A DNA stretch of 64,000 nt. Source: Kingdonia uniflora (taxonomy: Eukaryota > Streptophyta > Magnoliopsida > Ranunculales > Circaeasteraceae). Where the stretch lies: NCBI GenBank assembly GCA_014058105.1, contig JACGCM010001129.1, positions 4,599,001 to 4,663,000 on the forward strand, in the 5' to 3' direction. The notes below the pieces were generated by a model that worked only from the letters and a program-made list of their open reading frames with translations, made no database searches and was not told the DNA's origin. This document shows positions 57,601 to 64,000 of the stretch, one piece after another; the first letter of the stretch is position 1, and each line of letters starts with the position of its first letter. The position numbers and the translations under genes are program-made.

Positions 57601-58325
57601 TAGTCTCTCAGGTCAAATTAAAGAGCTAGAGAGTGACGTATCTCGTATTCAGGGGCATGTTCAGAAGGGAAATGCAAATTTAAGAGAATGTCAGCATAAG
57701 TTGGATGCTGCACTTATCAAGGAGAAAGTTCTGGAAGAGGAGATCAAAGCGAAGGAATCGCTTGGGAAGAAGAAAGATGAATTATTGAAAGATATGCCGG
57801 CTAGGGAAGAGTTGAACGCAAAAATTGGAGGACTTCGTGCTCGGGAAGTAGTAAACTTAGAAGCCATGAACCTTGTTGAATCAGTGAAGTATATTGCAAA
57901 GTTGGAAGAAAATGTAATTTACCATGCTAAGGTCGATCCGGAAATGACTTAACTGAAGAATGACTACGTTAGACTAGAGTCACGCCTCGAGAGGTTGAAA
58001 GCAAGGTTTGTAACAATGGTCGTACCTGACACATCACGATCTGACTCGTTAAAAGCGATTATTACATATTTTGTAGAGGAAGTAAAAAGACTTGAGTTGG
58101 AATGAGATACCTTTTTCAAAACTCTATCGGATAAGGGATACATTTGTGGAGCTAAGATAGATCAAGGGAATTGTCTGGGCATCATGAAGACTCAACTGGG
58201 CCCTGGAACTGTTGAATTGGTAGATTTGGGTTGAGCTGTTGTGACCTATGAACTAAAAGTTCAACCTCTTGATGTAGGGGGGAAGTATTGCTGACTCTCT
58301 ATCAGCAAAAAATAAACCCTTGTAA
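54626..58325 (+). pseudogene. aORF4, copy D, full length with breaks
   Basis: Exon 1 (54626-55364) has M-G-S-S-S-V-N-E-V-S-T-S-G-R, F-P-G-Q-L-V-T-Y-P-P-G-S-D-A-F and, after a frameshift near 54830, S-L-P-L-I-N-L-A-K-G-I-M-N-A-I. Exon 2 is about 55446-55945, exon 3 about 56019-56430. Exon 4 is near 56535-56638 and exon 5 runs 56940-58325. Exon 5 is a coiled coil with L-A-E-V-A-E-R-A-E-K-L-Q-R-Q-V and ends N-K-P-L before TAA. All five exons and all junctions are present, so this copy defines the gene model. About six stops or shifts. Confidence 0.72.
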
Positions 58326-58359
58326 TATGAATTTGACCTGAAAATGAATAGTATCTGTT

Positions 58360-59450
58360 GCAGACACATTGAAAATAGATGAAAACTAGTATGGCCATTG
58401 CCTTATCTTGTGTCTGGAGGGGTCTTTGATATAAAATAAATTTTTTACATGCATTTTAATTGCATAAATGGGTTGAGTTAAACCAAGTTGAAACTTGATT
58501 TGAGCTATAAAAATGTTGCAAACATATTGAAAGAGATGAAAGCTAGTTTGACTTTTGCCTTATCTTAGGCCTGGCTGAGTCTTTGATATAAAACAAGTTT
58601 TTACACTTGCTATAATCGCAGAGATGTAAAGATTCAGCTAAACCAAGTATTATCCTTGATTCAGCCGGCAGAAATGATCTAAACAAGTTAAAAAAGATGA
58701 AGACTAGTATTATCTTTATCTTATCTCTTGCCTGGCTAAGTCTTTGATATGAAGCAAGTTTTTAGACTTGCTACAATCGCTGAGATGTAAAGATTCAGCT
58801 AAACCAAGTGTTATCCTTGATCCAGCCGGTATAAATGATCCAAACAAGTTAAAAAAGATAAATACTAGTATTATCTTTATCTTATCTCTTGTTTGGCTGA
58901 GTCTTTGATATGAAACAAGTTTTTACACTTGCTACAATCACAGAGATGTAAAGATTCAGCTAAACCAAGTGTTATCCTTGATCCAACCGATAGAAATGAT
59001 CCAAACAAGTTGAAAAAGATGAAGACTAGTATTATCCTTGTCTTATTTCTTGTTTGGATGAGTCTTTGATATGAAACAAGTTTTACACTTGCTACAATCG
59101 CAGAGATGTAAAGATTCAGCTAAACTAAGTATTATCCTTGAACCAGCCGGTAGAAATGATCCAAACATGTTGAAAAAGATGAAGATTAGTATTATCTTTG
59201 TCATATCTCTTGTTTGGCAGATCTTTGATATGAAACAAGTTTTTACACTTGCTACAATAGCAGAGATGTAAAGATTCAGCTAAACAAAGTGTTATCCTTG
59301 ATCCAGCCGGTAGAAATGATTCAAACAAGTTAAAAAAGATGAAGACTAGTATTATTTTTACCTTATCTCTTGTTTGGTTGAGTGTTTGATATGAAACAAG
59401 TTTTTACACTTGCTACAATTGTAGAGATGTAGTAAAAGAAGCCAAATCAA
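58360..59450 (-). repeat. ~160-bp tandem repeats, copy D (about 7 units)
   Basis: GAGATGTAAAGATTCAGCTA-type starts lie at 58621, 58782, 58943, 59103, 59263 and 59424 (period 160-161). This is the largest and most homogeneous array of the three. Confidence 0.92.
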
Positions 59451-59667
59451 GTGATATCCCTGATCAAACTTGGATAAGATTGATTGTAAGCTAGTATTAT
59501 CTATGCTTTAATCTGTAGAATTTGGATGAATATTCATGAAGAGAATGATATTGTTCCGAAAAAAACTTTCATTGATAAGTTCAGAATTTACTTTGGATGG
59601 AGATTAGAATCTCACTTTTGGAATTGTAAAACAAAAAGCCAAATATGAAAATGAAGTAATAAGACGC

Positions 59668-60870
59668 CTAACGATAGTACCGTTTCAGTCGTCTAGTGTT
59701 CCAAGGATTTGAAATGGGGACCCCCTCTTCTGTAATAAGATAGTATGATCCTAGGCCTGAGAGACCTGTGATAATGAATGGGCCCTCCCAATTGTCGGCT
59801 AATTTTCCAGAGTGAGGCTCTTTGCGATGTTGAGGAATTTCTCTGAGGATGAGATCTTTGATTTGGAAAGTACGGCTCCTAACTCGGTTATTATGCGATC
59901 TAGCAAGCATACGATGATATCGACCTAGGTTAGCGATGGCGCATTCCCTGGTCTCATCTATCATATTGAGGTTGCAAGCCAATTGAACTCATTCTCCTCG
60001 TCAGTCAGCTCATGATCGCGAACTGGATGATGATATTCAGATGGAATGATAGCCTCAGTGCCATAAGCAAGGAGGATTGGGGTACACTCAGTAGATTGTC
60101 TGGGTGTGGTACGATACTCCCACAGGACATGAGGTAGTTTGCGAACCCAATTTCCTTTTTTCGGTGAGTGAAGCTATTTTTTGAGTCCATCTACGATGGT
60201 TTTGTTGGTGATTTCAGCTTGGCCATTGCCTTGAGGGTAGTATAGAATGGACGGTGAGTGGATGATATTGTGGTGGTTGAGGAAGGCTGCGATCTTTTCT
60301 CCTATAAATTGGGGCCCGTTATCGATACGAATTAGGTGGGGGTACCCGAATCGAGTGATTATGCAGTTCTAAATAAAAGAGATCGCCTCTTCTTCTCTGG
60401 TTCGACATTGTGGAATTGCTTCTACCTATTTTGTAAAGTAATCGGTAGCTACGAGTAGGTGACGGCGATTACCTGGAGAGTTAGGGAATTTGCCGACGAG
60501 GTCTAGTGCCCATCTTTTAAATGGCCAGAAAACCTTGCTTACATGGAGTTCAAGCGTAGGGGCGCATATCATATTTCCATGTCTCTGGCAGGTGTTGCAC
60601 CTGCAGGAATACTGTTCTGCTTGCTTGCGCATGCCAGGCCAGAATACTCCTTAAGTTATAGCTCGGCTTGCTAATGATCAACCTGCGGCGTGGGAGCCAC
60701 AAGTTCCTTCGTGTAATTCCCTGAGCAGTTCATCTACTTTTGACTTCGAGAGACACTTGAGGTAATGCCCTATAACGGAAAGGTGGTAGAGCATACCGTT
60801 ATGAGTAATATAACGCTTTAAGTTGTTGATCAGTTGTCGGCGTTCTTTTGGATCTGCTAGGAGTGGTCCG
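59668..60870 (-). pseudogene. Integrase of copy D
   Basis: From the right: N-terminal zinc-finger part with H-E-G-T-C-G-S-H-A-A-G and C-R-C-N-T-C-Q-R-H. The core is R-W-A-L-D-L-V-G-K-F-P, A-T-D-Y-F-T-K, I-D-N-G-P-Q-F-I-G-E-K and Q-G-N-G-Q-A-E-I-T-N-K, giving all of D, D and E. The C-terminus is E-G-P-F-I-I-T-G-L-S-G-L-G-S-Y-Y-L-I to R-L-K-R-Y-Y-R. A handful of stops or shifts (for example after F-T-K near 60426) inactivate it. Confidence 0.87.
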
Positions 60871-60914
60871 TTACACTTGTTGTCGACATCGAGGTAGGCT
60901 AAGAAAGGCTTTCG

Positions 60915-61390
60915 TTAATCGTCCTCTCCCCCTTTATCGCCTCCAGTGTTGATCGTGCATACAGATATGCGATCAATGTTAGGGGTTAAAATGATTTCGA
61001 TCTGGAGATATCGAGCTTCTGTACCCAAGACCTCGGCTAGATATACCAAGGAATCGGCATATCTGTTTTCACTGCGAGGAAGATATTTGAGAGTTGCTTT
61101 CGCGAACTTACTCATCCTATCTGCAACGAGGGTTGCGTATTCGATCATTTTCCCATTCTTCTTGTATTGCTCGGAATAATAATGAACGATGATTAATGAA
61201 TCTGTGCAAACTGAGATTTCGGGGACATCGAGCTCAAGTGCAAGGTCGAGTCTCGGTGACATTATTTGAGGGCTCAAAATCCAAGCAGATTGATTTCTCA
61301 ATTTTGTCATTAGAAGGGGTAATCAAAATGATCTCGACCCTGCAGATCCTGCTGATCCATCTGTGAGAAGCCTCCACCCTGATGTAGTTA
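60915..61390 (-). pseudogene. Second, archaeal-type RNase H (aRH) of copy D
   Basis: D-G-S-A-G-S-A-G-S at the start, then L-A-L-E-L-D-V-P-E-I-S-V-C-T-D-S-L-I-I-V-H-Y and Y-L-P-R-S-E-N-R-Y-A-D-S-L-V-Y-L-A, ending A-R-Y-L-Q-I-E-I. The two later catalytic Asp (T-D-S and A-D-S) are kept. One frameshift and a stop lie near 61330. Confidence 0.82.
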
Positions 61391-61479
61391 TCCAGTCAGC
61401 TCGTTCATTGAATAGCTTGGGAGTTAGATTCTCTGACATGTTTTTGGAAAGGCCCGGGTCGTGCTCCTCCCACTCGGGA

Positions 61480-62150
61480 TCCTCCATTGGAAAATCCGTG
61501 AGAAAATTGGCAACGGCTTGACCTTTTTCTGAATGACACTGTTTGAACTTGATATCATGTTATCCCAAACTGACTGACCATTGTTGCACTCTTCGTAACT
61601 TCTCTTTTTTGGACAGAACTTCCCGAAGTGGGTAGTTCATCATAACTTTGACTGAATGTGCTTGGAAGTAGTGCTTGAGTTTCTGCGAAATATAAACATG
61701 GGTGAGAAGAAGTTTCTCAATTTTAGAGTACCTTGTTTCCGCTGGTTTGAGTATTTTGCTAATGAAGAAGACTGGCTTCTCTATTTTCCCTTCTAGGAGA
61801 ATGAGAACTGAGCTGAGAAAAGTATTTGTGACTGCTAGGTAGATTATCAGTTCCTCATTACCTACTGGGGTGTTCATTATGGGTGACCTCCCCAAATAGA
61901 TTTTGAGATCTTGAAAAGCTACTTCGCATTCTGGTGCCCATATGACTTCTGCAGTTGGTTGAACCTTTCCTCATTTGGTATATCTGCAGAGTAATAGGAA
62001 TAGCCAATGGCAGCGGTCTAAAGATTTAGAGATGAAGCAGTTGATCGCGACAATCTTGCCGGTAAGTTTTTAAACGTCTTTTATTATCTTTGGAGAAGGC
62101 TTGTCAAGAAGAGCCCGAATTTGACCTTTTTTGCTGATGAGGTGGCCGAG
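61480..62150 (-). pseudogene. RNase H (first) of copy D
   Basis: G-N-E-E-L-I-I-Y-L-A-V-T-N-T, V-L-I-L-L-E-G-K-I-E-K-P-V-F-F-I-S-K, R-Y-S-K-I-E-K-L-L-L and L-K-H-Y-F-Q-A-H follow the RT thumb. The linker K-G-Q-A-V-A-N-F-L-T-D near 61500 joins it to the aRH. Long open stretch 61895-61560. Confidence 0.82.
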
Positions 62151-62179
62151 AAAGCGGCCAAAATGTACCCCGAATTGAC

Positions 62180-62790
62180 ATTTATCAGACTTGAGACACA
62201 TTTTGCAAGATCAAAAGATGTTAAATATTATGTTAAGATCTGAGATGTGATTATCTGAATGTACGCTTTTGTACAAGAGATCATCGATGTAGACTTCAAC
62301 AATTTTCCCTAAGAGTGTTTTGAACATAACAGTCATCAATTGCTGATATGTGGCACCTACGTTCTTGAGCCCGAAGGGTATGACTTTGTAACAATAAAGA
62401 CCACTTTCGGTGATGAACGTTGTCTTCTCATGGTCTTTTTCCAGAAGTGGGATTTGATTATACCCTGAAGTAGCATCCATCACAGGAATGAGATCATGGC
62501 CTGCTGTGGAATCAAGGATCTGATGAATGTTGGGAAGAGGGAAACTATCCTTTAGAGTATGTTTGTTTAGATCTATGAAATCTACGCAAAATCGAACATT
62601 TATGTTCTTCTTTGGGACAGCGACAATGTTGGATATCCAGTTTGTATATTGGGCTTCTCGAATGAATCCCACTTTGATCAATTTCTCGATCTCGGTGTTA
62701 ACTTCATCTTGAAGTCGAGGTGAAAGTCGTCGCTGCTTCTATTTGACTACAGTGGCATTGATATTGATGGCTAACTTGTGGCAAGCCATG
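62180..62790 (-). pseudogene. pol: Reverse transcriptase of copy D
   Basis: Open from 62681 to 62211. Blocks are I-K-V-G-F-I-R-E-A, I-S-N-I-V-A-V-P-K-K, F-C-V-D-F-I-D-L-N-K, M-D-A-T-S-G-Y-N-Q-I, V-I-P-F-G-L-K-N-V-G-A-T-Y-Q and the intact catalytic V-Y-I-D-D-L-L-Y-K. It is the best preserved Tat-type RT in the window. Confidence 0.9.
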
Positions 62791-62993
62791 GCCGGGTCGA
62801 CTCCGGGCATTTCTTCGAAAGACCATGCAAAAACATTTTGATTGAGTTGTAAGAACTGAATGAGAGTATCTTTCTCATGCTGAACCTGCTTGGTTCCGAT
62901 GAACTTGCCTCTGCTATGTCCATCAATGTTGACATATTCCGTGGGCTCCTTTATAGGTGATTGATCGTCAAGGTGATCAATTTTCTGTAATTG

Positions 62994-63419
62994 CTATGCG
63001 GCCAATTTGTCTGAAGTATCTAGGATGGCAGAGATAGTATTTTTAAAAGCTCGAGAGAGTTTTTGACTACCTCTGATCTCATAAATACCGTTTTCATGTT
63101 TGAATCGGAGTGTTTGATGATAGGTGGAGGCGATTGCTTCCATATTGTGTATCCGGCAGTGGCCCATAATCCCAAGATAGTGAGATTTGGCATTGATGAC
63201 ATAGAAAACAATGTCGATAGTGGTTGGTCCTGCGGTAATAGGTAAGATGATCATGCCTACTCGTCCTTCCCTGAAGCAATTAAGCCCACTGATGTCTGTA
63301 TCACTCTGAATGACTTGGTCGGCCAAACCCATCTGGTCGATCGTACTCGGAATAAGAATTTCAATACCGCTTCCAGTATCGATCATCATTGTGTGCATGA
63401 CAAACTATTTCATCTTGAG
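62994..63419 (-). pseudogene. Protease of copy D
   Basis: M-H-T-M-M-I-D-T-G-S-G-I-E-I-L-I carries the active site near 63380. T-I-D-I-V-F-Y-V-I-N-A-K and Y-L-G-I-M-G-H follow, then R-F-K-H-E-N-G-I-Y-E-I-R-G-S-Q-K. The open stretch 63398-62994 suggests little damage. It is separated from gag by one stop at 63403-63405. Confidence 0.85.
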
Positions 63420-64000
63420 CATTATGACTAATGCATCATGATGTAGAAATTTGACATGGCTAGTATCCCAATCCTCGAAGGAGATTCTGAGTCTGCGAAT
63501 GCTCGACTCGAGAAGAAGTTTGGCTTCCTTGCCTTGAGGTGTAAGATCACAGCATTCCGAGAGCCTCCGACGCTTTGATCGGCTGGAATTGGTGATTTGG
63601 CTTATTTCGATCACGTTGCTGAGGTGCATATGATAGAGATGCTTCTCCTCAGCTCTATCGTTGACCTGAACAACTTTGAGTTGCTTATTGTAGTTGCCAT
63701 CTTGGTATGACTTCAAGTCAACAATGTATTCGAGCATCCGTCCTTCCTTGAAAATGAGCTCGAACAACCGCTGTAGTGCATAGCAATTGTCAGTAGTATG
63801 ATCATTTACCTTATAATATAGGAAAAATGGTCGATTCTTGATGGGCACCAGTGGTTGAGAGATGCGGTAGAGCGGGTCTTTCAACAGCAATGGAAAATTA
63901 TGGAGATTCAGATGTTCAGCTTTGGGATGACGGGTTTGTTTTGCGGATCGCTTCTCCGAGGATATCCAGCATTTCCCTTGGTGCATTTCTAATCTCCCTG
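63405..64000 (-). pseudogene. gag: gag C-terminal part of copy D, cut by the window end
   Basis: Open from 63986. Y-Y-K-V-N-D-H-T-T-D-N-C-Y-A-L-Q-R-L is the degenerate zinc knuckle, followed by E-G-R-M-L-E-Y-I-V-D-L-K-S-Y and a basic segment S-S-R-S-K-R-R-R-L-S-E. The remaining gag and the 5' LTR of copy D should lie beyond 64000. Confidence 0.8.

Larger units (their letters stand above)
35883..64000 (-). mobile_element. Tandem array of Tat-lineage elements (copies B, C, D), inverted, running off the window
   Basis: On the + strand the order is LTR-1, cassette B, LTR-2, cassette C, tandem repeats, deleted pol/gag, PBS, LTR-3, cassette D, tandem repeats, pol, gag. LTR-3 is bounded on the left by a PBS and on the right by a PPT, so it serves two elements. 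The left edge is inside the RNase H of element E; the five bases before LTR-1 are ATGAG. The right end lies outside the window. Confidence 0.8.

Noticed and set aside
58360..59450. Regular ~160-bp repeats considered as a CRISPR array
   Set aside because: Units are contiguous, of 160 bp, with no short repeat-spacer alternation, and the DNA is plant nuclear.
31310..64000. Integrated pararetrovirus (caulimovirid)
   Set aside because: Integrase, LTRs, PBS/PPT pairs and target duplications are present. No movement-protein or coat-protein motifs seen.

Overview
The window is plant nuclear DNA, most likely from a eudicot repeat-rich region. It is AT-rich and has no bacterial-style operons. It is built almost entirely of nested transposable elements: Ty3/gypsy LTR retrotransposons of the Tat lineage, a second Ty3/gypsy element, a hAT-family (ZMYM1/TTF-finger) transposase gene, a LINE 3' end, a probable Helitron end and small foldback elements. 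I saw no tRNA, rRNA or CRISPR locus and no clearly intact host gene. Nearly every reading frame carries stops or frameshifts. Coordinates of domains inside broken genes are read by eye and approximate.

Layout. 18-12641: a complete, decayed Tat-type element (copy A, + strand) with two 621-bp LTRs, PBS, almost no gag, then protease, RT, RNase H, a second (archaeal-type) RNase H and integrase. Next come ~160-bp tandem repeats and, on the OPPOSITE strand, a cassette of four accessory reading frames (here aORF4 to aORF1) running away from the 3' LTR. 12642-13200: Helitron-like 3' end. 13205-14800: unrecognised multi-exon gene remnant. 15165-15660: foldback MITE. 16030-17257: two broken genes for small secreted proline-containing peptides. 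17548-25982: hAT transposase gene (minus), split by a minus-strand Ty3/gypsy element (17997-23901, target duplication GAGGG). 26745-27030: LINE tail. 28428-28750: 120-bp tandem repeats. 30033-30159: foldback. 31310-35882: a second Tat-type element (E, +), containing a solo LTR with target duplication GCCCT and cut off inside its RNase H domain by the next block.

35883-64000: an inverted (minus-strand) array of Tat-type elements in head-to-tail order: LTR-1, cassette B, LTR-2, cassette C, repeats, internally deleted pol/gag, PBS, LTR-3, cassette D, repeats, pol, gag running off the window end. LTR-3 is at once the 5' LTR of C and the 3' LTR of D, so the array looks like the product of unequal LTR recombination.

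The most interesting content is the accessory cassette, present four times (A minus; B, C, D plus). It has its own TATA box just inside the 3' LTR, a ~100-codon aORF1, a ~115-130-codon aORF2, a basic aORF3 and a ~1000-residue aORF4 (N-terminal globular region, low-complexity middle, long coiled coil). aORF3 and aORF4 contain GT-AG introns that are antisense to the retrotransposon genome. Introns in that orientation are invisible to the splicing machinery acting on genomic RNA, which explains how they survive retrotransposition. Antisense genes downstream of pol are known from the Tat lineage (for example Grande gene 23 in maize). The four-frame arrangement, its promoter and its protein families are not ones I recognise.
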